Below, in pieces: positions 11,251 to 22,896 of a stretch of 64,000 nucleotides of DNA. A program made the position numbers and the translations under genes. Numbering within the stretch: position 1 is the first letter of the stretch; each line of letters begins with the position of its first letter. Under the pieces are notes generated by a model that was not told the DNA's origin, made no database searches, and saw only the letters and a program-made list of their open reading frames with translations. This stretch comes from Hypericum androsaemum (lineage: Eukaryota; Streptophyta; Magnoliopsida; Malpighiales; Hypericaceae): positions 19,462,092 to 19,526,091 of the forward strand of contig OZ023190.1 of assembly GCA_963995505.1 (NCBI GenBank), written 5' to 3'.

Positions 11251-11792
11251 CACCCTCGCAAGTTGGAAAGCGAGGTGAACAAATATCGAGCATTCCAACT
11301 TGGACATCAAGAAACTGAGCCGCTTGGCCGAGAGAGCGTACTTGAAGTATTGCCGTAAGCTTTAAGTAACGCAATTAAATTAGAACACTGCTCCGAGGAC
11401 AATCGAAGCTGAGAGAGATGATTGGACGCTTGAAGTAACGCCATTAGTAGAATTTGTGACGGCCATGGTTGCTTTCGGATCAACCAGGTTGAGTGTCACA
11501 GAAGAACAAAATATTAGGCGTTGATATGCCTAATAGGCTTGGAGGGGCCTCCACTAGCTTGCTGTAGCAAGGACATAAGGTTGGAACGTTGCTCGGAGGA
11601 CAATCGCAGCTGCGAGAATTTGGTGATGCCTCCTTGATCGAGAGCACTGGAAGCCTGGTTCACATTGGAACCGTTGGAAATATGGGTGGAAAGGGCTTTG
11701 TCAGTTGGGGTAGTGACAGCCATGATTGCTATGATCAAGCACGGCCTGTAGTCACCAAAAGGATGGATCTCTAGACGTTAATTTGTCTAGAA

Positions 11793-11805
11793 GGCTCTGA
11801 TACCA
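11793..11805 (-). other. tRNA-Met primer-binding site
   Basis: On the minus strand TGGTATCAGAGCC follows LTR B(-) directly. It is shown here as its complement GGCTCTGATACCA. Confidence 0.8.
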
Positions 11806-12136
11806 TGATAAATTTTAAAGTGATAAATTTTGAAGTGGAATTTGGGAGAGCAAGAAAAATAATTGAACATTCTTGCTTGCCGTTTTTATTGATAACAGCG
11901 TACATATTTATAATACTAAATTCTATAATAGAATAATAACAAACTAGTTATGAATCAGGAAGCATGACTAACTGATTATATGCACGTTACAATCAATTAG
12001 GGAAGCTATGACCTAGCTATGGAGACGTGGAGAAGTGGGGGTTAGCAGCACACCCCTGTAATATTGGTGAAGCTGTTAGTGAGCAGCTGGAAGCGATGGA
12101 ATTAGTCAGCCTCCGGAATTATTGGGATATTTGACA
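11806..12136 (-). repeat. LTR type B, minus orientation
   Basis: 331 bp inverted copy of 10605-10940. Its outer end GGATATTTGACA abuts the right AGTAG target duplication. Confidence 0.85.
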
Positions 12137-12141
12137 AGTAG

Positions 12142-12788
12142 GTTGGGGAATCATCATTCTATTCCTACCCCAAGTAACCTTCTTCTAGCCAAGTGCAAGC
12201 AAAGGGCTATTCTCTATCGAGGAAATGGAAAACTTACCTCCGGCCATGGCTGAGGCAGTGGCTTCTTGTCATCATGGTGGTCTAGCTGGCTGGCAGTGGG
12301 AGGTTGTCCGCCGGCTACCGGGTCAAGACATTGACATGATGCAGTGGGAAGAGCAAGTTTCGAGAGACTGGCTTCTCAAGTCAATTCTATTTGGATTTTT
12401 CTAGGTTTGGGCTTCAGGTTTGTGGGCCAGGATGGATCAGGACCGAACTCAAAAGGTGTTTGTTATCTAATCCAAGTCCAAGTAATCACTAGTCTATATT
12501 ACTTTAACCTTTGTCCATTCAACCCTCGGAACAAAGCTAAAAGTAATTTGGCCATTGAAGAGGAACGAGGGAGGGGTAAAAAAAACAGCTCAATGGGAAA
12601 TATGTAATTCAATTAATTATTAATTACTAATTACCCCAACCAAATAGGAAGGAAGGATCCCGTAAAAAGAAAAAAAAATTAGGAAGGAAGGAAGGAAGGG
12701 AGTCAGTCATCTTCAACCTCACCTCAGCGATAAGGCTACAATCCACACACTCCACTCCCTTCGATTTCCCCGTCCACATCATTCCCAT

Positions 12789-12819
<31 letters not shown>

Positions 12820-13045
12820 ATTGATCAATCATCAACAACAACAAAAGTTAAAAAGAGAGAGAAATACCGTCCTCAACTTGGGAACTAAACTAGTAACCAA
12901 CAACAACATCATCATCTTAATATATATATTAATATAGCCAACCTCAGCTTCTTCTTCTTCTTTTAGTCCACACAACACAACACAACACAACACAAGTTCC
13001 CTCCTTCCGAAAAAAAAGAAGAAAGAGAGAAGAAGAAGAAGAAGA
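12142..13045. other. Upstream region of plastid PGK
   Basis: No recognised gene. A small plus frame from about 12223 (starting MENLPPAMAEAVASC, about 60 codons) has no known relatives. The proximal part carries a (CT)n tract at 12792-12819 and AATATATATATTAATATAG near 12918, both plausible core-promoter or 5' UTR elements for the PGK gene. Confidence 0.5.
12792..12819 (+). repeat. (CT)n microsatellite in PGK upstream region
   Basis: An uninterrupted CT run ending in CTCTCA, about 230 bases upstream of the PGK start. Such pyrimidine tracts are common in plant promoters and leaders. No regulatory role can be shown here. Confidence 0.8.
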
Positions 13046-15196
13046 ATGGCCTCAGCCACGGCGCCCACCACCCTCTCCCTCCTCAAGGCCACCGCGTCCT
13101 GCTCCTCGGCCTCCTCCTCCTCCGGTCGTCCCCGCGCCGCCCACCTCCCAGCCCGCTCCCTCCCCCGCCTGGGCCTCTCCACCTCCGACCAGTCATTCCT
13201 TCGCCACGTGGACTCAAAGACTGGATCTTTGGCGGGGAGGAAGGTGGCGGCGACGGCCAAGAAGAGCGTGGGAGACTTGACCGAGTCAGACTTGAAGGGG
13301 AAGAAGGTGTTCGTGAGGGCCGACCTCAATGTCCCTCTGGACGACTCACAGAACATCACCGACGACACCAGGATCAGAGCCGCCATCCCCACCATCAAGT
13401 ACTTGATCTCCAATGGCGCTAAAGTCATCCTCTCCAGTCACTTGGTCCGTCCTTTCCCTTTCCCTTTATTATAATTTTGACTTCTTTCTGTATCAGTGGG
13501 ATGGAGTAATTTTAATTTTGTGGGTTTCAGGGACGACCAAAAGGTGTTACCCCAAAGTACAGCTTGGCTCCTATTGTTCCCAGGCTGTCCGAACTCCTCG
13601 GTATTCAGGTATGTATACCTCCTATTCTTAACTAGAGCAAGTTGGTGTCTTTGAACTCATCGTGTGTTGATGCTAGCCAATTCCATTGGACCAGGTTGTG
13701 AAGGCTGACGATTGCATTGGCCCCGATGTGGAGAAATTGGTCGCATCTCTTCCCGAGGGCGGAGTCCTTCTTCTCGAGAATGTCAGGTTCTACAAGGAGG
13801 AGGAAAAGAATGAGCCCGAATTCGCTAAAAAGCTTGCTTCTTTGGCTGATCTCTATGTCAGTGATGCCTTTGGGACTGCTCACAGAGCTCACGCCTCAAC
13901 TGAGGGAGTCACCAAGTTCTTGAAGCCCTCGGTCGCTGGTTTCCTTTTGCAAAAGGTGAACTTTTGCAGCTCTCTGTGTTATCGTTTCCATCTTCTTTGT
14001 CCTTGGTGAAGACTAGAAGAAGAGAAGTACACGAATAATAATAGCATATGCCTTTTTCCCTCATCTGATTGAATGATTAACTATAAGCTCTGCTTTTACT
14101 TTAACGTTTATTCTTACATGTTTCCGGAGAAATGTGCTTCAATGTTTCGGTTTCAGTCTCCGGCTTCGCAAGAGTTCTGGTTGCATTCTAACTTTGTTTT
14201 GCCCATGTTGTTATAGGAATTGGACTATCTTGTTGGTGCAGTTTCCACCCCCAAGAGGCCCTTCGCCGCAATTGTCGGTGGTTCAAAGGTTTCATCCAAG
14301 ATTGGAGTTATTGAGTCACTACTGGAGAAGTGTGATATCCTTCTCTTGGGTGGAGGAATGATCTTCACATTTTACAAGGCACAGGGCCTCTCTGTTGGTT
14401 CCTCCCTGGTTGAAGAGGATAAGCTCGACTTAGCGACATCTCTCCTTGCAAAGGCCAAGGCAAAAGGAGTGTCGCTACTACTCCCAACTGATGTAGTTAT
14501 AGCTGACAAGTTTGCCCCTGATGCCAACAGCAAGGTCTCTGCAGTTTAAACTTTTAAGTAGACACAAAAGCACGTCTTTGTTTTCACTTCTACCCTGGTG
14601 TAAAGGGACACACGGTGAGGTGAGGTGAGGTGAGGTGTAATTACTGTTTCGTGTGTCCTGCATGCAGATCGTGCCAGCATCAGCAATCCCTGATGGGTGG
14701 ATGGGTCTTGATATTGGACCAGATTCCATCAAGACATTCAACGAGGCTCTGGGAACTACCCAAACTGTTATCTGGAATGGACCAATGGGAGTGTTCGAGT
14801 TTGAGAAGTTTGCTGCTGGAACAGAGGTATGTTACTAGTTATTGCTTCATTCCTAGTTGCTAATACTGGTTTCAGAACAAGAAGTCAATTTTAATAATCG
14901 GTTGCAACAAAGTGGTCTCTTCATCACTTTTCTCTTTGATGTGTATGCTGTCTACTGTGACTAATAATAATAATAATTGGTTGCAGGCTATTGCTAAGAA
15001 GCTAGCAGAGATAAGTGCGGCGGGAGTGACTACGATAATTGGTGGTGGTGATTCAGTGGCTGCAGTAGAGAAGGTGGGAGTGGCGGAAGCCATGAGCCAC
15101 ATATCGACTGGTGGGGGTGCGAGCTTGGAGCTGTTGGAAGGCAAAGAGCTTCCAGGTGTCCTAGCTCTTGATGAAGCCATAGCAGTTGCTGTCTAA
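13046..15196 (+). CDS. PGK: Phosphoglycerate kinase, chloroplast
   Basis: Transfers phosphate between 1,3-bisphosphoglycerate and ADP; in the stroma it serves the Calvin cycle. Six exons: 13046-13444, 13531-13608, 13695-13955, 14217-14534, 14668-14826 and 14987-15196. All introns are GT..AG and the joined frame gives 474 aa. Residues 1 to about 70 (Ser/Ala/Arg-rich) form a transit peptide. The kinase then begins with [29 protein letters not shown], keeps the substrate-binding HLGRPKG across exons 1-2, [44 protein letters not shown] and the C-terminal glycine-rich [23 protein letters not shown]. All the key residues I know for the family are present. The gene has the same intron positions as the cytosolic-type copy at 29.8 kb, so the two are a tandem duplicate pair. 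Confidence 0.97.
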
Positions 15197-16041
15197 GACC
15201 GAATCCTGTTTTTGCCTTTTTCTGCTCAACCATCCCTCAAACCAACGCCTTTGTTGTGAGTGAATTATAGAGGAGAGATGCTAGTTTGTTTGTTTGTAGG
15301 AAGGTATGAGTTATTGTTGTTGTAAATCATGTCTTATCCTTGGGTGCCAAGGAGGGGAGTCTCATTGATTAAACATTGCCTGCCTGCCTGCCTGCCATTA
15401 GTGGTTCTGGTCGGGGGCAAGAATAACGATCCAAAGCCTTTAAGAAGAAGACATAATAATAATAAATGGCTCAATTTTTATCTTCATGGGTGGGTTTCCT
15501 ATTTCTTTTACTGCAAGCATCCAGCTCCTATAAAAGGTACGAGATTAGGACTTGCGAGTCCGAGCACCACATGTAACCATTGATGTCAAAGGCGTGCCTG
15601 TGAAGATCAATTTGATCATGTCCAAGAATATTACATTACATTACATATTGGCTCCACGATTTGTTTATGAGAGTATCTAGACAAATTTATTAGATATGCT
15701 TCTTCTTTCTTTCCATTTCTAAGAAGACAGCTACCTATACTATGCGTGTGTGTGTGTGTGACGACTCCAACTGGGTTTCTTGTTTTCTTTTCAAGAGTTG
15801 CCAAAATCAAACTTTGGATTTCTACAACATTCCGGCCAAGTTGATTTCTCAAGGCAACACAAAACTGAACATTTCGAACCCGAGCCAAGCAAATTCTCCG
15901 CAGATCAGGCTGTAATTAAATTAAATATAAAGTAAGAACCATCAACCGGAACACGGGCAAATAAAAACCAGATACAACCACCGCCGAGGTAAGCTAGGCA
16001 CGGACCACCAACAACAAGTCCAAGTCAACCAAAAAACAAAA
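15197..16041. other. Plastid PGK 3' UTR and intergenic DNA
   Basis: The first few hundred bases are likely 3' UTR. A (GT)n run lies near 15743-15760. No further gene was recognised. Confidence 0.45.
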
Positions 16042-18716
16042 AGAAAAAGTTTACTTTAGTACCCTGTAGTATCATGAATTTTCACTTAAGTAACCTGTGG
16101 TTTAAAACGCATAGAATAGGTCCAACTTATTCTAATTTTTTAAAATCAAAAGGGAAAAGTCCACATAAGTACCCTGTGGTATCTCCGATTATCACTTGAG
16201 TACCCTGTGGTTTAAAAACGACAGAACCGGTCCAACTTTTTCCAATTTTTCTCACTTAAGTCTACCCAACCCGGTTCAACCATTTTTTGTCAAAACGACG
16301 TCGACTGGGCACATACGTGGACTGCCACGTCACTCATTTTGTATTAAGTTGTTGCTGACGTGACAATGAGAAAATTACCATATTAGTACCTAAGTTGTTT
16401 ATAATTTCTCAGAAAAAACTCTAATAAACTAAAAACTAAATTGTCTCCATCCTCCTCCTTTCCCTCCTCCTCCTCTCCTCTCTCTCTCTCTCGCCCCCGC
16501 AGACTCCCCCCCCCCCCCCCCCCCCCCCCTGCGAGTCCCACACCCAATCAGCCCTAATCTCCTCCCTCCCTCCACTTTCGCCATCAAAAGGCCAAAAAGG
16601 CCCCTCCTGGTAGCCTCGACATCGCAAGAGATGGAGATTTCGAGCCTCAACCCCCAGCAAAATGGTAAATATGAGTTCGGGGAGGGGTGGGAACTTGAAC
16701 TTACAGGGAGGGACGTAGGAGGAAGCGGTGAAGTAAGGGAGGGGCTGCGGCGGTGAAATCTGGCCGTCCATCTCGCGGAGGTTTCTGGAAGGCGGTGGAA
16801 AACCAACGGGGATGAGGCTGAACCCGAAGGGGACGAGGCGGCATTAATCGAGCGAGGGTGAGGATCTGAAACCTCTTTGTCTTCTCTGTCCTCTTCATTT
16901 TCTCTGTTTTTGCGAGGGCGAGGCAGCTCGACGAAGAAGGTCGTCGGCGGAGGGAGCACAGTGGGAGGCCTCGATGGCGGCGCGACGAGGGAGGCCTCGA
17001 TTCCGGCGGTTGTGCTCACCTCGACATTCAGGAAGGCCGCCGTTCGATCTGAGTTTTCTGGGTTTAATTTTTGTCCATTTCTTGTCCGTGAGTAATTTTT
17101 TAGGTTTTGGTTTTAATTTTGTTCTTGGTTGCTGTTGAAGAGGTTAGAGAATGGGAAAAAATTGAGAGGAGGTACTATTCTTGTCCATTGTCGTTATATT
17201 TGGTTGAGATGGGGAATTCATATTTCTGGGTTTTGGGTGTTTGATATTGAGTGTTTTGTTTGTTGAGTGGAAGTTGAAGACGGGGAGGATTGGGAGATGG
17301 GAGGTTGAAGATGAACGAAGAGAGAGAATGAGAGATTTGTTTGTTAGGTACTAATATGGTAATTTTCCCATTGTCACGTCAGCAACAACTTAATACAAAA
17401 TGAGTGACGTGGCAGTCCACGTATGTGCCCAGTCGACGTCGTTTTGACAAAAAATGGTTGAACCGGGTTGGGTAGACTTAAGTGAGAGAAATTGGAAAAA
17501 GTTGGACCGGTTCTGTCGTTTTTAAACCACAAGGTACTCAAGTGATAATCGGAGATACAGGGTACTTATGTGGACTTTTCCCAAATCAAAAATAGGTCTC
17601 GGTCAGCCCGGGTAGCTGCCCTTAATTTGTTTTTCAAAACGACGTAGTTTTGATGTATACGTGGACCACCACATCATATGTGCCTAAGATAAATTAGCAA
17701 TGATGTGGCTAGTAGTAAATTACCAAAATAGTACCACAATTGATTAAAATTTTTCAAAAAGACTATTCATCTTCTTCCTCTCTCCACCCATTAAAAAATC
17801 CCAAATCAATCCCTCCTCGTCGCCCAAAACAAATTATCCATCCAAGAAACAAAATATTAACTCTCCCAAAAATCCATCCCATTCACTTCCTGTAACATTC
17901 AACGCCCCAAATCCATTAGAGGAAGCAGCAAATAGAGAGCAACACACCCACACGCAGAGTGATAAAAGAGAGCAATTACCTCGGGAGAGGGTTTACATTG
18001 AGAGGATCAATTAGGGTTTCGAGGGGAAATGGAAAGGAATTGAACCCTATGTAATCCCGGTGACGGAGATGAAGGGGAACGAAAGCGTACAACGTAGAAA
18101 AAGGGGAGGGAGATATTGGGCGGCCGGTTGTTAGCTGGAGGACGGTGGGGACTTGGAGTAGGCGAGTGGCGGAGGGAGGAAAAGGACGGAAGCTCGATGG
18201 GGCCTCGGCATGTGGCGAGTGGCCGATGGAGGAAGAGGACGGCAGCTCGGCGAGCCGGCGAGTGTCCAGGGTCGCGTTCGAGACGGTTGGGAGATTGTTT
18301 CAGGAGTTCGAGACCAAGAGGATGAGCCGCCTGGCCGAGGATAATTCTGTGGTGATTAGGTCGAAGTGGGTGTCGTCGATGGTGGATTTGGTGTACTCGG
18401 CGAGAAGAGTTCGGCGATAGATTTTTTTTGAGTTTCATGGTAGACCCTTCTTAAATGAAAAATGGGTACTATTTTGATATTTACCTAATGCTACGTTAGA
18501 ATCGAATTATCCTAGTCACTATACCGACTAGGCAGTCCACGCAGACATCAAAACTACGTCGTTTTGAGAAAAAAATTGCGGACAGCTACCCGGACTGACC
18601 GGGACCTGCTTTTGATAAAAATTAGAATAAGTTGGACTTGTTCTATGCAGTTTTAAACCACAGGATACCTAAGTAAAAATCTGTGATACTACAAGGTATT
18701 AAAGTGAATGTTTCCC
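16042..18716. mobile_element. Long-TIR Mutator-like non-autonomous element (outer)
   Basis: The left terminal repeat (AGTTTACTTTAGTACCCTG..., resuming after an insertion at 17583 to about 17775) is inverted at about 18440-18716. Matching blocks include TAGTATCA, GTGGTTTAAAA, CCAACTTATTCTAATTTTT and ACGACGTAGTTTTGATGT. The left arm is split by the inner element. The centre (about 17800-18435) is GC-rich with open frames on both strands but no recognised domain, and may be captured host DNA. The A-rich flanks give no convincing target duplication. Confidence 0.72.
16152..17582. mobile_element. Mutator-like element nested in the outer element, 9-bp target duplication
   Basis: It starts GGGAAAAGTCCACATAAGTACC and ends with the complement, with inverted arms of roughly 240 bp. 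It is flanked by the exact 9-mer AAATCAAAA at 16143-16151 and 17583-17591, the target size of Mutator-like elements. The interior holds a poly-C run (about 16507-16529) and a 196-codon minus frame at 16429-17019 of Pro/Arg/Gly-rich, low-complexity type. No transposase was seen. It could be a gene-capturing (Pack-MULE type) element, but no source gene was recognised. Confidence 0.88.
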
Positions 18717-19240
18717 AAAAAGTAACATAAAAAATTCCAACGGTCCTTAACCTTTTTTTTTACACAACCCAACGGTCCTAACCTAACCCCAAGAAATAAA
18801 CTAAAACAGAATTATTTACTACAATTAAGAAATAAGAAAGAGAGAGGCTTCAACCTAAACTTCTCTCTACTCCATAAACCCACGGCCTTCCTCAAAAAAA
18901 TAAAGAGATAATTACATATAGGATCCCAGGGTATAGTCAAATAGACTCTGAGGATCCTGTAGTTTTCTTACTAATTACTGAGCCCCTGTAGTTTGGCTAC
19001 TATTATACATTCTGGTCCCTGTAGTCAGAATCGACAATTTTTTCGGCAGACTCCCCACCTGAAATGTCTAAAATGCCCCTAAGGGTTAATTTTGTTGGCT
19101 TGATTTTTCCGGCGAACTCCCCACCTGGTCGACAATGTTTTGGTGGAGCTCCAGGCCGGAGGAGGAAGACAACCGACAGAGATCGATGTCGATGAACCGA
19201 CCGTTGTCAATGTAAATCTTGTCGTCGTCGTTGCCTCGTC

Positions 19241-21593
19241 TGTGACATTCGGAAAAAATGGTTGGTCGGAATGCATCGCATCGAGTTGGTTACATGAGAT
19301 GTGTGATTTGAAGTGTTCAATGATATCAATTGGTGTCCTTATGATCCCATTTCAACCACAACAATCCTTAGTGAATTTATTTCCTTGAGAAGCTACTTGG
19401 ACAGATTTGGACAGATTGACCATTGCTTAGTAAATTGGGCATAACATTCTCAATATTGCTTCAAATGGTACAAATGAACTTGATCCAGAAACTAGAAACA
19501 TAGAGGAACAAATAAGTTGACTATCAAATTGGATAAAAACCAGAGGAAGGCCGCCATATTTGAGCTGCTTGTTTGTGAATGAATCTGATTGGACCCCAGT
19601 TTCTTTGTTTGCTTCTTAGAATTAAAGGAAGAGGTGAGTTGGTTGCTATTGGACCTCACCCACCTCTTCATATATCTCAGAGGCTTTTCTGAAGAGGCAG
19701 AACACTTATCTCCTTGGTCATAAAACGAAAATTTAAGAGAAAGAAGAGAGAAGGCTGAAAGAGGAAGAAACAAGCTGCTCAATAAAGAATCAAGCGGTAA
19801 GCCTATTTCCGTTCAGATTTAGACTTTAAACCTTTGAATAGCGTTGTAGAGGACTTCAATACCTTTCTTTTGGTATATCATATGTAGAATTTGGATCAGG
19901 AAATCGACGGGAAATTCGTTTTGAATCAGACTGTCGTTGAAGAAGCACACAGCTGAGGTTGTTGAGGAAAACGTGATCGGTAAGCATATTTAGGCTTCGA
20001 ATTGGGACATGAAATTTTGACAGCTTACAGAGGACTCTATAAGCTTTCTAACCGTATATCATATGCCTTGTTTGGATGAAGAAATCTTGTTCAAGACTTG
20101 GTTGAAGTTCGGACTTGTCTGCTGTGTTCAGATTGAAGGGGGTCAAGAATAGAGACTTGGTAAGTAGTTTGTTTGGAAATTTCAGTGAATATGTGGATTC
20201 TGAGATATCAAGGACATACAGGGAAAGTCATGTAAAGTATTATTTGAAGTGGTTATGATCTGAGATTGAGTTATATGTGATAATTGTTGAAGATGAAGTG
20301 GTTGAGCTTCTCTTGTGTTTGGTTTGTGTTGTGATTGCCAAAATAGATTGTTGGAAAACATTTATGACCATGAGTAGGCTCTAAAGAGATTATACATGTG
20401 TGGTATATTTGTCAAGAAAGTAAGGATTGAAAGAGATTGAGATATTTGGATATGTTTGATGCTTGTTTAGACGATGTGTTGTGATTATATCGTTATCCAT
20501 TGTTCTGAAGCGTTGGCAGCGATTTGGTTTAGGAATTCGGAGGTTAACCTCGTTATTGTGATTTGGGATTGTGAACAGAACATCCGCAAGGTGTGGGGGT
20601 GAAGGAGAATCATTTCAAAAGCTTTGAGTGAAAGGCATTGGATTCAGAAATCAGTGTGATTGGTGGATCTTCGTTGTGTAAGCGGATAGACCATTATATG
20701 TTGGTTGTGTTTGTTATATGCATGTTTCAGATCTTGATTGATGTGCGTCTCATGCATATGTTGTTGGTTATGAGATGAGATTGTGCATATGTGATACGTT
20801 TGGCATATGTGTGAGGCATATGATTCTGGACCGTTGGGTCATATGTTTATTAAGATATGTGTTTGTGAGAGAGATGAACAGGTTTTCTAGTACTAACCGG
20901 GGATGTTAGTCTATGAGCTCATAGTTTGGGGATATCACTAGTTTACGTATGTAAGCTAGCTTTGTGTTTGTGTGGACGGAGATTTGTTTGGCCATTTGGA
21001 TATCCCTTGGCAGTCAGAGGAAGGGGCTTTTCAAAACCTGTCCATGGCTCTATGTGTCTGTGTGTTTATATTTATATTTTCGGTAATTTGTGCATCATAT
21101 GGTCATCATGCATTTCGAGTTCAGTTACGTCGAACATGGTTGAGTTCTGTGGCACGTATATCTCAGACATAACTAATATGTTATGTTGTATCTTCTTACT
21201 AAGTGTTCCCAAACACTTACCCCCCTACTAATATATCTCAGGTTCCGAGGTGCCATAGTAGCGTTGATTCTGGAGTCTGTATTTCGAGCCCATCTTATTC
21301 GTTCGAGGGCTGCACTTTGAGGACTCCAGACTTATGCTTCCTTGTACATCTGTATAGATGCTCCGTAGTGGTTAGATCCTGGTTTATGTCTGATTTTAGA
21401 TTTTTCATTTGGAGATGGATTGTTCAGATTTTCGTTGATGGTTGTGTACCATCTTTGCATGTGTTGTATCTTTCTCAGGTTTGTTTAATGTGAGTATTGA
21501 TGAATTTGTGTGAGGCTTGCTAAATTGCACATTTGCAGATGTTTGTCGTGGAGTTTAGCGCCGGTCACCGACCTGAGAACGGGTCGTGACAAA
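19241..21593 (+). repeat. Gypsy 5' LTR
   Basis: 2353 bp with TGTGACA...TGACA ends. It is matched by the 3' LTR at about 98% identity by eye. Confidence 0.92.
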
Positions 21594-21596
21594 GTT

Positions 21597-21609
21597 GGTA
21601 TCAGAGCTT
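21597..21609 (+). other. Gypsy primer-binding site (tRNA-Met)
   Basis: TTGGTATCAGAGC lies three bases after the 5' LTR. It is complementary to initiator tRNA-Met. Confidence 0.8.
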
Positions 21610-21720
21610 GATTGTGTTTTATTGGTTTGTCGTTGAATGTGTTTTGTTTGTACCCTATGGAGCATAGGATTTGTCGTGTCTTTGTCCTCTGATGGATAAT
21701 CTTTTCATTCGGCCTCTTAA

Positions 21721-22896
21721 ATGTTGACTTGTTCTATTAGGGAGGATATGCCTGTGACACGTAAAGGTTCTAACGCTACGATGAGGGAGCATGGTGAGAG
21801 CTCTGATAGAGCTAGAGATGATGCTATATTAGAGCCTACACATCCAGTTGAACATACTACTACCGCTACTGCCACGCCAGCTGAGACAGGTCAACCAGTT
21901 AGTGGCACTTCTGGACATAGAAAGCGGAGTGGTGATGCTGTAGACAGAGTGATGATGGCGATGGAGAAGTTTATCGCTACTCAACAAAGTCAGGCGGAGA
22001 AGAAAGTCGCTATGACACCTAGAGATGATACATTGGCAGAGTTTCTGAGGCTAGACCCACCCACATTCTTTGGTGTGCGAGATGATCCTCAGTTGTTCCT
22101 TGATGAGATGGAAAAGAGGTGGAAGATTCTGAATTATGATAGTAAAAGAATGGTGGAACTAGCAGCATTTAAATTAACAGGTGAGGCGGGAGTATGGTTA
22201 CAAACTATGGAATCAACTGGATGGACTTGGGATCAGTTTCGCGATTCACTGTTGGATCGCTTCCTGCCTGAAAGTCTGAGAGATGCTCGTGCGTTCGAGT
22301 TCGAAAGATTGTTGAAGATGCCAGAGATGACGGTGATGGCGTATGAACAGAGGTTTGATTATCTTTCTCGCTATGCAAAGCATTTGATTCCCACTAAGGA
22401 GAAGAAGGTGAAGAGATTTGTTCGAGGACTCGATGATGCGATGTTTAAAGTGATGTACCCACGTGGATTCCAATCTTATTCAGTGGCTGTGGATTGTGCG
22501 AGGACATTGGAGATGCGTGATAATGAGCGGCTTACAGCGCAGAAGCAAGCTAAGGTGCAGCGATTTGATAGGCCACCGCAGTATGGTTCAAACCAGAGTT
22601 TCGGACAACAGCAGCAAAGGCCAAACTTTCAAACTAATTTCTCGAGAGGTGGAGGAGCATTTGGAAGAATTGGTAGAGGATTTGGGAGAGGAAATGGTCC
22701 TCGCGATCAAGAAGGAGGTCGAGGCCAATCCGGAGGCCCAGTGAATTGTTCTAGTTGCGGGAAGCAACATCCTGGAAGACCTTGCTACAGACAATCGGGA
22801 GCTTGTTTTGGATGCGGTAAGTTTGGACATCATCTTAAGGATTGTCGTGTGGCTAAGGCAAGAGAATATGCGCAGCTTACAAGCTTATCGGGATGA
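21721..22896 (+). CDS. Gypsy gag polyprotein segment
   Basis: A 391-aa frame that starts at 21721 or, more likely, at the second Met (MPVTRKGS, 21751). It has the Retrotrans_gag core (DPQLFLDEMEKRWKIL ... GEAGVWLQTM ... FERLLKMPEM), an RG/Q-rich linker, and one CCHC knuckle CFGCGKFGHHLKDC near the C-terminus. It packages element RNA into virus-like particles. It ends at a TGA (22894-22896) that is in the same frame as the pol region just downstream, so the ancestral gag-pol was probably one frame. Confidence 0.9.
   Translation: MLTCSIREDMPVTRKGSNATMREHGESSDRARDDAILEPTHPVEHTTTATATPAETGQPVSGTSGHRKRSGDAVDRVMMAMEKFIATQQSQAEKKVAMTPRDDTLAEFLRLDPPTFFGVRDDPQLFLDEMEKRWKILNYDSKRMVELAAFKLTGEAGVWLQTMESTGWTWDQFRDSLLDRFLPESLRDARAFEFERLLKMPEMTVMAYEQRFDYLSRYAKHLIPTKEKKVKRFVRGLDDAMFKVMYPRGFQSYSVAVDCARTLEMRDNERLTAQKQAKVQRFDRPPQYGSNQSFGQQQQRPNFQTNFSRGGGAFGRIGRGFGRGNGPRDQEGGRGQSGGPVNCSSCGKQHPGRPCYRQSGACFGCGKFGHHLKDCRVAKAREYAQLTSLSG

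Larger units (their letters stand above)
9806..12136. mobile_element. Head-to-head dimer of two copia-like mini LTR elements in one target duplication
   Basis: Four LTRs of two related types occur: A(+) 9806-10113, B(+) 10605-10940, A(-) 10943-11250 and B(-) 11806-12136. Each starts TGTCAAATATCC and ends TTTATCA in its own orientation. Primer sites TGGTATCAGAGCC follow A(+) and, on the minus strand, B(-). Both short interiors keep only the leader and the beginning of a copia gag-like text (PVLVLVSPVLNGDNYHS). The whole block is flanked once by AGTAG (9801-9805 and 12137-12141). The junction ...TTTATCA-AT-TGATAAA... at 10934-10949 fuses two LTR 3' ends. No protease, RT or integrase is present, so it is non-autonomous (TRIM-like). 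Confidence 0.82.

Noticed and set aside
9805..11774. Several mirrored 60-100-codon frames
   Set aside because: They fall within inverted LTR copies of the composite copia-like element and do not encode retroelement proteins, apart from a short gag start.
10114..11805. TGGTATCAGAGCC motifs considered as tRNA gene parts
   Set aside because: No cloverleaf around them; each follows an LTR or viral promoter and is a primer-binding site.
19140..19388. 82-codon frame crossing the left gypsy boundary
   Set aside because: It spans a transposon insertion junction, so it cannot be an ancestral gene, and it has no motif.
20926..21493. Frames of about 100 codons repeated again at 28208-28776
   Set aside because: They lie inside the two gypsy LTRs and are duplicates of each other; no protein family, and LTR sequence is non-coding.
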